Shown here in pieces: positions 15,381-23,961 of a stretch of DNA of 33,246 nucleotides; position 1 is the first letter of the stretch; each line of letters opens with the position of its first letter. The position numbers and the translations under genes were made by a program. The notes under the pieces are model-generated. The model made no database searches. It saw nothing but the letters and a program-made list of their open reading frames with translations, and was not told where the DNA came from. The stretch lies in contig JAAYHS010000019.1 of the NCBI GenBank assembly GCA_012735315.1, positions 1 through 33,246 on the forward strand. The letters are read 5' to 3'. Source of the stretch: Bacillota bacterium (GTDB lineage: Bacteria; Bacillota; UBA4882; UBA8346).

Positions 15381-15396
15381 ACGGACTGAGGTCCGT
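15381..15396 (+). terminator. Rho-independent terminator downstream of efp
   Basis: Stem ACGGAC / GTCCGT with a 4-nt loop followed by TTTTTTC. It lies about 160 nt after efp, beyond the GT-rich repeat, and separates efp from the CD1247-like gene. Confidence 0.8.
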
Positions 15397-15469
15397 TTTT
15401 TCTTTTGGCTCGGTCGCGGAATAACCGCTTCCTCGAACCGGAATACTATCTCCGGAGGGAGGACTAAAA

Positions 15470-15907
15470 ATGAGAGAGTTAAGAGAAAAAGCCGCTTATA
15501 TGCGGGGGATATTGGAAGGGATCGATTTTAACGGTGACGAACGGCAACAACGGCTTTGGGAAAACCTGATTGATTTTTGCGACGGCTTAGCCGACGAGCT
15601 TGGCGAATTAAGCGATTCCCAAAATGAATTTGCCGATTACATTGAAGCCATCGATGAAGATTTAGCCACCCTGGAAAAGTATTTTTATAATAACCAAGAC
15701 GAAGATCTCGACGAGAGTCCAGAAATTATCTTTACCAGCGAGGGAGAGGGCCGGGTTGTGGAGATGAATTGCCCTTTCTGTGATCAAGGAGTTTATTTCA
15801 AGGATGAAATGGGGGAATATGAAGTGGTCTGTCCGGAATGCGGCAAAGTAATCTGGAACAGTCAACAAAGGGAAGCGACTCCGGCAAGCCGGAACGATGT
15901 CTTATAA
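15470..15907 (+). CDS. CD1247-type N-terminal domain protein with a zinc ribbon
   Basis: A 145-residue acidic cytoplasmic protein. The N-terminal helical part (1-75) matches the CD1247 N-terminal domain commonly encoded next to spoIIIA in clostridia. The C-terminal part is a four-cysteine zinc ribbon: C101-PF-C104 and C121-PE-C124. Between them lies an acidic linker. The ATG at 15470 follows GGAGGGAGG. Its function is unknown; position between efp and spoIIIAA suggests a sporulation or cell-cycle link but does not prove it. It is separated from spoIIIAA by a strong terminator. Confidence 0.88.
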   Translation: MRELREKAAYMRGILEGIDFNGDERQQRLWENLIDFCDGLADELGELSDSQNEFADYIEAIDEDLATLEKYFYNNQDEDLDESPEIIFTSEGEGRVVEMNCPFCDQGVYFKDEMGEYEVVCPECGKVIWNSQQREATPASRNDVL

Positions 15908-15939
15908 AAGAATATCCTCGGGATTTGTCATAAAAAGAT

Positions 15940-15972
15940 GCCCGTCTCCATAGATATTATCTAAGGACGGGC
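15940..15972 (+). terminator. Rho-independent terminator after the CD1247-like gene
   Basis: Stem GCCCGTC / GACGGGC extended by a TAGATA / TCTA inner part, then TTTTTATTT. It ends about 30 nt before the spoIIIAA start, so spoIIIA transcription must either read through or start within or just after it. Confidence 0.85.
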
Positions 15973-16004
15973 TTTTTATTTGATAACGGAAAGATCGAAT
16001 TAAG

Positions 16005-17036
16005 ATGAATCAAGCAAACGGTGAAATCAAAAAATCGGGAAAGGGAGAATGGAGTGACGCGCTCCGTTTTTTTCCTTCCGATTTGCGCCAAATTTTAGCT
16101 AAGGCGCCCGCTGAAGTCCAATCCAAACTGATTGAAGTGCGAATCAGAGTCAACCGGCCGTTGGAATTGAATTTCGGAAGATACAGCAGTTTAATCACAC
16201 CGGATGGGGATTTGACCACCGACTGTCGGCGGGCCGTAATTAACGGCGTCGAAGATCTCCGGAAAACGATCAATGCTTTGACCACCGGTTCGTTATATGC
16301 CCTTGAGAATGAATTGGTTCAGGGATATTTGGCGCTGCCCGGCGGGCACCGGGTCGGCGTCACCGGCCAGGTTATTTATGACGGCGTCAAAATCAGCACG
16401 ATCCGGAATATTTCCAGTATTAATTTTCGGATCGCCCGGGCCGTCACCGGGATCGCCCGGCCGGTTCTCCCTTTTTTGTGGAAGGGAAAGCGTTTTTTAA
16501 AAACATTGATCATCGGACCCCCGGCTACCGGAAAAACCACTTTATTAAGGGAGATCATCCGGGAAGTCAGCTCCGGAGTGCCGAGTTTGGGAATTCCCGG
16601 GATTCATGTGGGTTTGGTCGATGAACGTTCCGAGATCGCCGGTAGTTACCGGGGAATACCCCAACTGGACGTGGGATTGCGCACGGATGTGCTGGACGGC
16701 TGTTCCAAAAGGGACGGGGTTTATCTGCTTTTAAGGGCTATGAATCCTCAGTTGATCGCCACCGACGAAATCGGCAGGGAAGACGATATTCGGGTAATTG
16801 AAGACATCATCAACGCCGGAGTCAGTTTTATCGCCACGGCCCATGCCCGGAATTTGACCGAGGCGATGCTTCGGCCCGGTCTTCAGAGAATACTCCGGGC
16901 CGGGATGGTGGAAAGGGTGGTAGTGGTCGGCAACAGCTTGGGGATCGGCACCGTTGAAAGTATTAAAGCGGGAATTAACGGTCCGGAACTGCTCTCCGCC
17001 CCGGGGTTAACGGAGGTTAGAGAATGCTCAAACTGA
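16005..17036 (+). CDS. spoIIIAA: Stage III sporulation protein AA (secretion-type ATPase)
   Basis: A 343-residue ATPase of the mother-cell SpoIIIA complex, related to type II/IV secretion ATPases, needed to keep the engulfed forespore active. The Walker A is GPPATGKTT (171-179), the aspartate-rich strand is VGLVDERSE (202-210), and LIATDEIG (250-257) is the Walker B region. The N-terminal 150 residues match the SpoIIIAA-specific domain. The ATG has only a weak upstream purine stretch. It overlaps spoIIIAB by 13 nt. Confidence 0.96.
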   Translation: MNQANGEIKKSGKGEWSDALRFFPSDLRQILAKAPAEVQSKLIEVRIRVNRPLELNFGRYSSLITPDGDLTTDCRRAVINGVEDLRKTINALTTGSLYALENELVQGYLALPGGHRVGVTGQVIYDGVKISTIRNISSINFRIARAVTGIARPVLPFLWKGKRFLKTLIIGPPATGKTTLLREIIREVSSGVPSLGIPGIHVGLVDERSEIAGSYRGIPQLDVGLRTDVLDGCSKRDGVYLLLRAMNPQLIATDEIGREDDIRVIEDIINAGVSFIATAHARNLTEAMLRPGLQRILRAGMVERVVVVGNSLGIGTVESIKAGINGPELLSAPGLTEVRECSN

Positions 17037-17542
17037 CGGGAGCGATCTTGATCATCGGAACCAGTAGTATGATCGGGTTTATGTTGGCGGAACGCTTAAA
17101 AGAGCGCTGTCGCTTGCTGCGGGTTTTGATCAGGTTGTTAAATATATTGAAGACGGAAATCAATTACCGATCGGGATTACTGGCGGAGGTTTTCACGCGG
17201 GCGGCGCGGGTGGTCGGCGATGGAAAAATAGGCGGCTATTTGCGGCGGATCGCCGTTAATAGCGAATACGGTTCGGACTATAACTTCGTTGAGCTTTGGG
17301 ACGGATTTTTGCATGAAAAGGGGATGGCGCCCCTCTCTGAAGAAGATATCGAGATTCTCAAGGAATTGGGGAATTACTTGGGCTGCACCGGTCGGGAGGA
17401 CCAATTGCAAAAAATAGCGATTGCCCAAGCCCGGCTGGAATCGAATCTGGAAGCGGCCGATCTGGACCAAATGAGACTGGTCCGGCTTTACCGGTATTTT
17501 GGGTTCGCCGCCGGAGCGGTGTTGGTTTGTCTGTTGCTATGA
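17024..17542 (+). CDS. spoIIIAB: Stage III sporulation protein AB
   Basis: A 172-residue membrane protein similar to GspF/PilC-type inner-membrane components of secretion systems. Hydrophobic segments at both ends (about 4-24 and 153-172) enclose a helical soluble region, the layout of SpoIIIAB. Length is standard. Translation is coupled to spoIIIAA through a 13-nt overlap. Unusually, 192 nt of degenerate repeats separate it from spoIIIAC. Confidence 0.95.
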   Translation: MLKLTGAILIIGTSSMIGFMLAERLKERCRLLRVLIRLLNILKTEINYRSGLLAEVFTRAARVVGDGKIGGYLRRIAVNSEYGSDYNFVELWDGFLHEKGMAPLSEEDIEILKELGNYLGCTGREDQLQKIAIAQARLESNLEAADLDQMRLVRLYRYFGFAAGAVLVCLLL

Positions 17543-17734
17543 CCACTGATGGACCACTGATAACGCAGATGACAGGGATGACGCTAATAGCGCTGATGGG
17601 ACATTGATGGTGCCGATAATGCGTTACCCGGCATAAATAATATGACCACAAACGAGGTTGGGCAGAAGTGATGGACGATAAACGATGAAAGACACAAGTG
17701 ACGAACGACGAGCGACGCGAAGGGGAGAAAATCA
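17543..17734. repeat. Degenerate repeat-rich spacer between spoIIIAB and spoIIIAC
   Basis: The first half is built of GACCACTGAT and GATGACnnnGATGACGC-like words (GACCACTGATG is directly repeated at 17541-17562). The second half, about 17668-17720, is built of GACGATAAACGATGA and GACGAACGACGAGCGACG-like words. It has no credible ORF. The last ten nt (AGGGGAGAAA) supply the spoIIIAC ribosome binding site. Confidence 0.65.
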
Positions 17735-17929
17735 ATGGATATCAATCTCATCTTTAAGATCGCCGGGATCGGTATTTTGGTATCGGTTTTAAATATGGTT
17801 TTGAAACAGGCGGGGAAGGAGGAACAAGCGCAAATGCTGACTCTGGCCGGGGTGATTATCGTGTTGATGATGGTGATTCAACTGGTGCAAAGATTATTCA
17901 CCGACGTCCGGTCGGTGTTTGGGTTGTAA
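17735..17929 (+). CDS. spoIIIAC: Stage III sporulation protein AC
   Basis: A 64-residue integral membrane protein with two transmembrane segments (about 5-23 and 33-54) joined by a short KQAGKEEQAQ loop, matching SpoIIIAC in size and sequence. It is thought to build the membrane part of the SpoIIIA channel with SpoIIIAD and AE. The ATG follows GGGGAGAAAATCA. It is flanked on both sides by unusual repetitive spacers. Confidence 0.96.
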   Translation: MDINLIFKIAGIGILVSVLNMVLKQAGKEEQAQMLTLAGVIIVLMMVIQLVQRLFTDVRSVFGL

Positions 17930-18047
17930 TTTCGCTTTGCGTTTCGAGTTTCGGGTTCCAACGAAGCGTTCCGAATGAAGTCCGTTAACGAGGGACATGG
18001 AACAAGGCATCTTCAAATCAGCGAACTAATTCAGGGGAGGCTGGAGA
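17930..18047. repeat. GT-rich degenerate spacer between spoIIIAC and spoIIIAD
   Basis: Contains the words TTTCG, GCGTTTCGAG and GGGTTCCAACG (about 17935-17985), akin to the repeat after efp at 15222-15332, then non-repetitive sequence leading to GGGGAGG near 18036. Confidence 0.55.
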
Positions 18048-18431
18048 TTGTCCTTCTTTGCGGTGTTGGGTTTCGGTTTGGTGGTTACCGTTTTATTGAT
18101 AATTGTCCGCGAGGAACGGCCGGAAATGGCGGTTCCGCTTTCAATAGCCGCTTCCGCGCTGCTCATGATCGGCTTGTTCAAAAACATTGCCCAAATTCTC
18201 AATCTTTTTGAATCGCTGGCTTCGAGGGCCAAGATTAATTCCGGATATTTGAGACTGGTTGTAAAAATAGTGGGGCTGGCCTATCTGGCCGGGTTTGGGG
18301 CGCAAATTTGCAAAGACGCCGGAGAAAACGGCATGGCGACCAAGATTGAATTGGCTGGGAAAATTTTTATCTTAAGTTTAGGCCTCCCGATAATGATCGG
18401 TTTATTGGAAATCATTATTCAAAATCTTTAG
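18048..18431 (+). CDS. spoIIIAD: Stage III sporulation protein AD
   Basis: A 127-residue membrane protein with about four hydrophobic segments and the SpoIIIAD signature around VVKIVGLAYLAGFGAQICKDAGE, here given in part: LAYLAGFGAQICKDAG. The start is TTG at 18048, giving MSFFAVLGFGLV, with a GGAG ribosome binding site close upstream. Length fits the family. It acts with SpoIIIAC and AE in the mother-cell membrane. Confidence 0.95.
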   Translation: MSFFAVLGFGLVVTVLLIIVREERPEMAVPLSIAASALLMIGLFKNIAQILNLFESLASRAKINSGYLRLVVKIVGLAYLAGFGAQICKDAGENGMATKIELAGKIFILSLGLPIMIGLLEIIIQNL

Positions 18432-18452
18432 AAACGGCATGTCTGTAACAAT

Positions 18453-18516
18453 CTCCGTGCCTCCGTGTTTCTGTGGCCAATAAATGAATTAGCCACGGAG
18501 ACGCAGAGACACAGAG
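18453..18516. repeat. Imperfect long inverted repeat between spoIIIAD and spoIIIAE
   Basis: Two 25-nt arms (18453-18477 and 18492-18516) pair at 19 of 25 positions around an AT-rich 14-nt loop; all six differences are transitions. The arms consist of CTCCGTG / CACGGAG-like words and end in GTGGC / GCCAC at the loop. Partial copies lie at 13371-13386 (GCCGCAGAGACGCGG) and 26279-26311 (GACGGAGAGACACGGAGAC). Confidence 0.75.
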
Positions 18517-18547
18517 TTAAAACTTTAAGATCCGCCGGGAGTAATCG

Positions 18548-19693
18548 ATGAAGCGTTGGTTGATATTCCTATTCATTTCAATGGCGATTATGATCTTCGG
18601 GGGGAACGCCGTCGGCGCCGCTCCGAGTTTACCGGCGGAGGTAATCGACGCGGTTGATTTGAGTGAGTTAAAAACATTCCTAAATACAGTCGACGAGGAT
18701 GTTCAACGGTACCTGCCCCGGTTGGACCTGAAATCATGGGGGCTCACCGGCCCCAAATGGGATTTTTCCCGGATCGGCAAAGGCCTAATCAGGTTTTTCT
18801 TGCGGGAGGTTATCTTCAATTACCGGTTGTTGGTGCAGTTGTTAATCGTGGCGATGGCGTTGGCGATTCTGGAAAACCTCAGGCACGCCTTTGAAGAAGA
18901 CAATACCGGCCGGCTGGCTTTCAGCGTCTGTTTCTTGGTGGTCATGGGGATAGTCGTCAATTGCTTCCGGATCACCTTTTCCGTTGCCAAGGGCGCGGTA
19001 ACCGAAATGACCGGCTTCATGTACGCCATTACTCCGATATTATTCAGTATCGTGGCCGCCGGGGGCGGGGTGACCACCGCGGCTATCGTACATCCGTTGT
19101 TAATCTCCAGCGTGGGGGTGATCGGGGGCTTGGTCTCCAATCTGGTTTTCCCGTTGATCATGTTCGCCGGAATTTTAGGAATGGCGAATCATTTGACTGA
19201 AGGTTTCCAAGTAAATAAATTGGCGCGTTTTTTTAAACTGGCGTCCGTAGGGATTTTAGGCGTAATGATGGCGATTTTTATCGGATTGGTTACCATCCGG
19301 GGTTTTACCGCGTCGGTCGCCGACAGCCTCACCCTGCGGGCAGCCAAATATTTAACTTCCACTTTTTTACCGGTGGTGGGAGGGGCGCTTTCCGATACGG
19401 TGGAAATGTCCGCCGGTTGCGCGGCGGTGCTCAAAAGCGGTTTGGGGGTTTACGGCTTGGGATTAATAACTTTGGTCACCGTATTCCCTCTGCTCAAGAT
19501 CTTGGCGGTGGCGCTGATTTTTCAAATGACGGGGATTATAACTCAACCGCTGGGCAATAACCGGCTTTCCGACGCTTTACAAACCGTCAGCGATGTTTTC
19601 TTTCATCTATTCGGCGCGGTTACCGTGGTTGGGTTGATGTTTTATATCGCGTTGGCGATCCTGGTAGGCGCCGCGAATTTCGGTCTCAGGTGA
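18548..19693 (+). CDS. spoIIIAE: Stage III sporulation protein AE
   Basis: A 381-residue polytopic membrane protein with a cleavable-looking N-terminal hydrophobic segment (about 4-24), a soluble region to about residue 85, and then roughly eight hydrophobic segments. Conserved SpoIIIAE stretches such as GILGMANHLTEGFQVNKLA-like residues 218-236 and FLPVVGGALSDTVE are visible. It is the large membrane permease-like part of the SpoIIIA-SpoIIQ complex. Its last codons overlap the GTG start of spoIIIAF by four nt. Confidence 0.96.
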   Translation: MKRWLIFLFISMAIMIFGGNAVGAAPSLPAEVIDAVDLSELKTFLNTVDEDVQRYLPRLDLKSWGLTGPKWDFSRIGKGLIRFFLREVIFNYRLLVQLLIVAMALAILENLRHAFEEDNTGRLAFSVCFLVVMGIVVNCFRITFSVAKGAVTEMTGFMYAITPILFSIVAAGGGVTTAAIVHPLLISSVGVIGGLVSNLVFPLIMFAGILGMANHLTEGFQVNKLARFFKLASVGILGVMMAIFIGLVTIRGFTASVADSLTLRAAKYLTSTFLPVVGGALSDTVEMSAGCAAVLKSGLGVYGLGLITLVTVFPLLKILAVALIFQMTGIITQPLGNNRLSDALQTVSDVFFHLFGAVTVVGLMFYIALAILVGAANFGLR

Positions 19694-20241
19694 GCGGCTT
19701 GAACTATCTTAGCGCTTGGTTGCGGCAATTGATAATTGCATTAGCGCTGGCCGGATTTTTGGAGATGCTGATTCCGGAAAACGGTCTCAAAAAAACGGCG
19801 AAATTGGTTATCGGCCTGATGGTAATGTTGATTCTGATTCAGCCCTTGCTCCGGATTTTCAAAATTCCTTTCGAATGGGACCGGATCATAATTGAGGAAC
19901 GGATTGGGGGCGGAACGGATGCGCAACCGGTTCTCGACCGCGGTTTACAAATTCGGGGGAAATGGGAAAAAAGTTTCCGGGCGGAACAACAAAAAATTAC
20001 CGGGGAAAAAATCCGGAGCATAATCGGGTTGATCGATGAGATTGACTTGCTGGAGATACGGTTTACGAATTCGGGATCGGGGCCCGGCGCGGTTTTAATC
20101 AAAGTAGTCCCGGCTTACGGCAAAAACTTATCCGGAAGCAAAAAAGATCAACTAACCGCCAAAATCAAAAATTCGGTCCGGTTGATCAGCGGTTTTTCCG
20201 GGGATCAAATCGAGGTGAATTGGGTTGAAAGAGACCAATGA
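19690..20241 (+). CDS. spoIIIAF: Stage III sporulation protein AF
   Basis: A 183-residue protein with two N-terminal transmembrane segments (about 9-25 and 36-55, ending LMVMLILIQPLL) and a soluble C-terminal domain, the SpoIIIAF layout. The GTG start overlaps the spoIIIAE stop as GTGA; a TTG at 19699 is an alternative. The 3' end overlaps spoIIIAG by 17 nt. Confidence 0.93.
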   Translation: MSGLNYLSAWLRQLIIALALAGFLEMLIPENGLKKTAKLVIGLMVMLILIQPLLRIFKIPFEWDRIIIEERIGGGTDAQPVLDRGLQIRGKWEKSFRAEQQKITGEKIRSIIGLIDEIDLLEIRFTNSGSGPGAVLIKVVPAYGKNLSGSKKDQLTAKIKNSVRLISGFSGDQIEVNWVERDQ

Positions 20242-20824
20242 AATTAAAGAATCGAAACTGCGCGAGCTTTGGAGTGATTTTCAAGCAAAACCACTTTCCA
20301 ATTGGGTCTTGCTGGGATTAATCGGTTTAGGAGTGGTTTTATTAATCGGCGGCGGGGATCATAAAGAATATGCAAAAAAAACAATTGAGCAGGACCGGGT
20401 TAATCCTCGAATCCTCGAAATCAATCAGGAATCGGACGAGCAAAGCTTGGAAAAAGAGCTGACCGAGACTTTGTCCAAAATAATCGGAGTCGGCGAAGTA
20501 CGGGTCGATATTTATTTGAAGGCCGGCAACCGGAATGTTTGGGAGCGGCAGACCCGGATCAGCAAACGGGTTAATAAGGATCAAGAAACGCTTCAAACTG
20601 AAGAGAGTTCCAGCGACGAACTGATCTTCGCCAAGGATCGGGAAGGACGCGACGCCCCGGTTTTAAAGGAACGGCTGGCTCCGGAGATCGAAGGGGTGGT
20701 AGTGGTGGCGGAGGGCGCGCATGACGGTCGAATTCGCAAAATGCTTACCGATACGGTCACCACCATCTTAGGGCTTCCCGGCCACCGGGTTTTAATAATT
20801 CCCGGAAACTATCGGAAGGAGTGA
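20225..20824 (+). CDS. spoIIIAG: Stage III sporulation protein AG
   Basis: A 199-residue bitopic membrane protein. One transmembrane segment (about 26-43) is followed by an extracytoplasmic ring-building domain of the EscJ/PrgK type, with VGEVRVDIYLKAG as its recognisable strand. SpoIIIAG assembles into a large ring in the intermembrane space between mother cell and forespore. The start is TTG at 20225, with GAGGTG seven nt upstream inside spoIIIAF. It overlaps spoIIIAF and abuts spoIIIAH. Confidence 0.94.
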   Translation: MKETNEIKESKLRELWSDFQAKPLSNWVLLGLIGLGVVLLIGGGDHKEYAKKTIEQDRVNPRILEINQESDEQSLEKELTETLSKIIGVGEVRVDIYLKAGNRNVWERQTRISKRVNKDQETLQTEESSSDELIFAKDREGRDAPVLKERLAPEIEGVVVVAEGAHDGRIRKMLTDTVTTILGLPGHRVLIIPGNYRKE

Positions 20825-20829
20825 ACGAG

Positions 20830-21342
20830 ATGAAACAATTTATCGAGACGCTTAATAGTCGAAAATATTGGACTTTTATAACCTTGGTCATTTGCGGGTT
20901 ATTATTCTGGCATGGCTACCGGCAAGCGGTCCGGGTAAGCCGGACCGAAATCCCTCCTCTAAAAGATCCCGCTCCGCCGGTTCCCCGTGAATATAATCCG
21001 GGCGATTCTTTATTGGATCTAAAAATCGAGAGGGACCGAGAGCGCAGCCGGGAAGTTGAAAGAGTCCAAGAAATATTGGATAAAATCGGTCTTTCGGACC
21101 GGATTCGAAATGAAGCCGAGGAAGAATTATGGCGTTTAACCCGGATCACTTCCAAAGAACGCGAACTGGAAAATCTTTTAATGGCGAAAGGTTTTAAGGA
21201 ATGCATGGTTTCAATCGGCCGCCGGTTGGTGACCATCGCGATTTCGGGACGGCTCCAATTTGATGACGTCCAAAACATTGCCGCCACCGCCGCCGAGGTT
21301 ACGGGATATAATTTGGATCAAATTCAAATAATGGAACGGTAA
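20830..21342 (+). CDS. spoIIIAH: Stage III sporulation protein AH
   Basis: A 170-residue bitopic membrane protein that binds SpoIIQ of the forespore membrane. One transmembrane segment (about 13-30) is followed by a Pro-rich stretch, a charged helix (ERDRERSREVERVQEI), and the YscJ/FliF-like domain (about 115-170) that interlocks with SpoIIQ. The ATG at 20830 lies eight nt after AAGGAG; a GTG at 20821 adds three residues. It is the last spoIIIA gene; accB follows after 120 nt. Confidence 0.94.
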   Translation: MKQFIETLNSRKYWTFITLVICGLLFWHGYRQAVRVSRTEIPPLKDPAPPVPREYNPGDSLLDLKIERDRERSREVERVQEILDKIGLSDRIRNEAEEELWRLTRITSKERELENLLMAKGFKECMVSIGRRLVTIAISGRLQFDDVQNIAATAAEVTGYNLDQIQIMER

Positions 21343-21462
21343 ACATAATGCATACGGATAAATGTAAAAGATAAAATAATTTTTAAAGGAGGAAAAAATT
21401 TCTCACTGGTGAATACATATACATATTTAATGCTTTTCCTATCCCAGTAAGGAGGACAATGA

Positions 21463-21948
21463 ATGAACGTAAAAGAGATTAAGGATTTGGTGAAGATACT
21501 GGATGGAACGGATATAACCGAATTTACGTATGAAAGTGAAGGAAGCAAGATCGCGATCAAGAAAGGGGCAAGCGTCCCTCATATTCCGCATCAGGCTCCT
21601 CTAATGCAGTATCCTCCCGTTAATATGACGGCGTTGCCGGCTTCGGCTCCTCCCGCCCCTCAGGCTAACCAGGCCAATGAAGATATAAATGAGGGACTTG
21701 GGCCAAACCAAGTCTTAATTATTGCCCCCATGGTCGGGACTTTTTACCGCGCGCCGAGTCCGGAGTCGGAACCCTATGTCCAAGTGGGAGAAATAATTGA
21801 AGCCGGACAAGTTGTTTGTATTATTGAAGCGATGAAATTGATGAATGAAATCGAAAGTGAATGGGACGGCAAAATCGTCCAGGTATTGGTTGAAAACGCG
21901 CAACCGGTGGAGTATGGCCAGCCATTGTTCGTTTTGGAGAAAATTTGA
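21463..21948 (+). CDS. accB: Biotin carboxyl carrier protein of acetyl-CoA carboxylase
   Basis: A 161-residue carrier of the first step of fatty acid synthesis. An N-terminal helix ([13 protein letters not shown]) is followed by a Pro/Ala-rich linker (36-75) and a biotinyl domain (83-161). K125 in [11 protein letters not shown] is the biotinylation site. The ATG follows TAAGGAGGAC. Placement right after spoIIIAH and before accC is conserved in clostridia. The 120-nt upstream region is AT-rich and has an extra AAAGGAGG at 21385-21392 with no start codon in range. Confidence 0.97.
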   Translation: MNVKEIKDLVKILDGTDITEFTYESEGSKIAIKKGASVPHIPHQAPLMQYPPVNMTALPASAPPAPQANQANEDINEGLGPNQVLIIAPMVGTFYRAPSPESEPYVQVGEIIEAGQVVCIIEAMKLMNEIESEWDGKIVQVLVENAQPVEYGQPLFVLEKI

Positions 21949-21980
21949 CCTTACTCAAAACCGGAGGTGTCGTGATCAAG

Positions 21981-23333
21981 ATGTTTAAAAAGATTTTAAT
22001 CGCCAATCGCGGTGAAATCGCGCTTCGCATTATAAGGGCCTGTAAAGAATTGGGTATCGGCACGGTTGCTATTTATTCGGAGGCCGATAGGGAATCTTTA
22101 CACGTTCATTACGCCGACGAGGCTTTTTGCGTAGGGCCCGCGCCCGGAAACCGGAGTTATTTAAATATTCCCAATATTATTAGCGCCGCCACCATCGCCG
22201 AAGTGGACGCGATCCATCCCGGCTACGGTTTTTTAGCCGAGAATGCCCGTTTCGCGGAGATCTGCGAAACCCATCGGATCAAATTTATCGGTCCCCCGGC
22301 GGAAGCCATTGAAAGAATGGGCGACAAGGCGGTAGCCAAACAAACCATGAGGGATGCCGGGGTTCCGGTGATTCCCGGTTCGGACGGAGTGATTGAAACT
22401 GAACACCAGGCTGTGGATAAGGCTGAAGCCATCGGTTATCCGGTGATCATCAAAGCCTCCGCCGGCGGCGGCGGCCGCGGTATGCGAGTGGTTTACAATC
22501 AAGAAGAGTTGCTCAATGCTTACCGGACCGCTCAGAGCGAAGCCGACGCCGCTTTTGGAAATCCACAGGTTTATATGGAAAAATACTTTGAAGAACCGAA
22601 ACATATCGAGGTTCAGCTGCTGTTGGACGAATTCGGAAACGGCGTCTATTTGGGCGAGCGTGATTGTTCGATCCAGCGCAGGCATCAGAAGGTGATCGAA
22701 GAATCTCCCTCTCCGGCGGTTACTCCCGAAATACGCCGTAAAATCGGGGAAGCCGCTCTTAGGGGAGCAAAATCGGTGGGATATACCAATGCAGGGACCA
22801 TGGAATTTTTACTCGATAAAAACGGCGCGTTTTATTTTATGGAAATGAACACCAGGATTCAGGTCGAACATCCGGTTACCGAAATGGTCACCAATGTCGA
22901 TTTGATTAAGGAACAAATCAAAGCGGCCGCCGGGATGAAGCTCGGACTGACCCAAGACCGGATTTTAATTCGGGGTCATGCTATCGAGTGCCGGATCAAC
23001 GCTGAAGATCCTCAGAAGAACTTTCAACCGTCGCCGGGTAGGATCAATGCCTATCATGTTCCGGGAGGACCCGGAGTGAGGGTGGATAGTTGTGTTTACC
23101 AGGGTTATACGATTCCGCCGTATTATGACTCAATGATCGCCAAATTGATTGTCTGGGACGAAACACGCGACGCGGCCATCGCCAGAATGATCCGGTCCTT
23201 GGAAGAGTTTCAGATTGAAGGGGTTAAAACTACGATTCCTTTTCATTTGGAAGTTTTGAACAATGAATATTTTAGAAGGGGTGAGGTCTACACCAATTTT
23301 ATCCAAACCAGAATTTTCGGCGCTGAAAAGTGA
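21981..23333 (+). CDS. accC: Biotin carboxylase subunit of acetyl-CoA carboxylase
   Basis: A 450-residue ATP-grasp enzyme that carboxylates the biotin on AccB using ATP and bicarbonate. It starts with [17 protein letters not shown] (pre-ATP-grasp domain), has the glycine-rich loop [13 protein letters not shown], the K-H-I-E-V-Q-L segment, and the metal and biotin-binding motif [16 protein letters not shown]. The ATG at 21981 gives the usual family start; GGAGGTG lies 11 nt upstream. The frame extends upstream to 21945, overlapping accB, but those residues are not conserved. accA and accD are elsewhere. Confidence 0.97.
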   Translation: MFKKILIANRGEIALRIIRACKELGIGTVAIYSEADRESLHVHYADEAFCVGPAPGNRSYLNIPNIISAATIAEVDAIHPGYGFLAENARFAEICETHRIKFIGPPAEAIERMGDKAVAKQTMRDAGVPVIPGSDGVIETEHQAVDKAEAIGYPVIIKASAGGGGRGMRVVYNQEELLNAYRTAQSEADAAFGNPQVYMEKYFEEPKHIEVQLLLDEFGNGVYLGERDCSIQRRHQKVIEESPSPAVTPEIRRKIGEAALRGAKSVGYTNAGTMEFLLDKNGAFYFMEMNTRIQVEHPVTEMVTNVDLIKEQIKAAAGMKLGLTQDRILIRGHAIECRINAEDPQKNFQPSPGRINAYHVPGGPGVRVDSCVYQGYTIPPYYDSMIAKLIVWDETRDAAIARMIRSLEEFQIEGVKTTIPFHLEVLNNEYFRRGEVYTNFIQTRIFGAEK

Positions 23334-23388
23334 CATATCCGGCGCCTGTTCCGCTTAAAATTTGGTGTGGAGATTTGGAGGTGTAGTG

Positions 23389-23772
23389 ATGTCGGATCAA
23401 GTTGAAAAATATGAATCGGGTAGTATCAGAATCGCCAGTGAGGTTGTTAAAATAATCGCCGGATTAGCCGCTACCGAAGTCAAAGGCGTTGCCGGAATGA
23501 GCGGTGGAATGGTCGACGGTTTCGCCGAATTGTTGAAGAAGAAGAATTTGGCAAAGGGTGTCAAAGTAGAGGTTGGCGAGAAACAGGCCGCCATTGATTT
23601 ATTCGTAGTGGTTGAATATGGCGCCAAAATACCGGAAATCGCTTATCAAATTCAGGAGAAAGTTAAGAAAGCGATTGAAAGTATGACCGGCCTTGAAGTG
23701 GTGGAGGTTAACGTTCATATTCAGGGAGTCGAAATCCGCAGCGAGGAGACGCCGGAGACCAGGGTTCTTTAA
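23389..23772 (+). CDS. Asp23/Gls24-family envelope stress protein
   Basis: A 127-residue DUF322 protein. The family pattern is clear: GSIRIASEVVKIIAGLAATEVKG in part (SIRIASEVVKIIAGLAATE), a variable middle, and VVEYGAKIPEIAYQIQEKVK followed by EVVEVNVHIQGVEI. Family members localise to the membrane through AmaP and are linked to cell-wall stress. The next two genes encode exactly these partners (AmaP-like and DUF2273), so the module is complete. The ATG follows GGAGGTGT. In clostridia this gene usually sits between accC and nusB, as here. Confidence 0.93.
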   Translation: MSDQVEKYESGSIRIASEVVKIIAGLAATEVKGVAGMSGGMVDGFAELLKKKNLAKGVKVEVGEKQAAIDLFVVVEYGAKIPEIAYQIQEKVKKAIESMTGLEVVEVNVHIQGVEIRSEETPETRVL

Positions 23773-23961
23773 ACCGGGTTTTACGGATTGATTAGTTAGG
23801 CGTATCGGCAACCGGGGAAATAAGTCCGAAAATATCCGAAAACATTTGACGTTTCAAAACGGTTATCTTTATTTTACTAAGGGTAAGATGAGATACAAAG
23901 TTTAAGTTTTATTAAGATTGATAATTTGGATATTTCAGTGAAAGGAAGGGTTAAACGATTC

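Noticed and set aside
17975-18211. 78-residue ORF overlapping spoIIIAD
   Set aside because: It runs through repeat-rich spacer and then out of frame across spoIIIAD, with unnatural composition.
21385-21450. 13-codon leader ORF before accB (GTG at 21409)
   Set aside because: The nearest Shine-Dalgarno is 16 nt away, too far for normal initiation, and the peptide shows no recognisable pattern.
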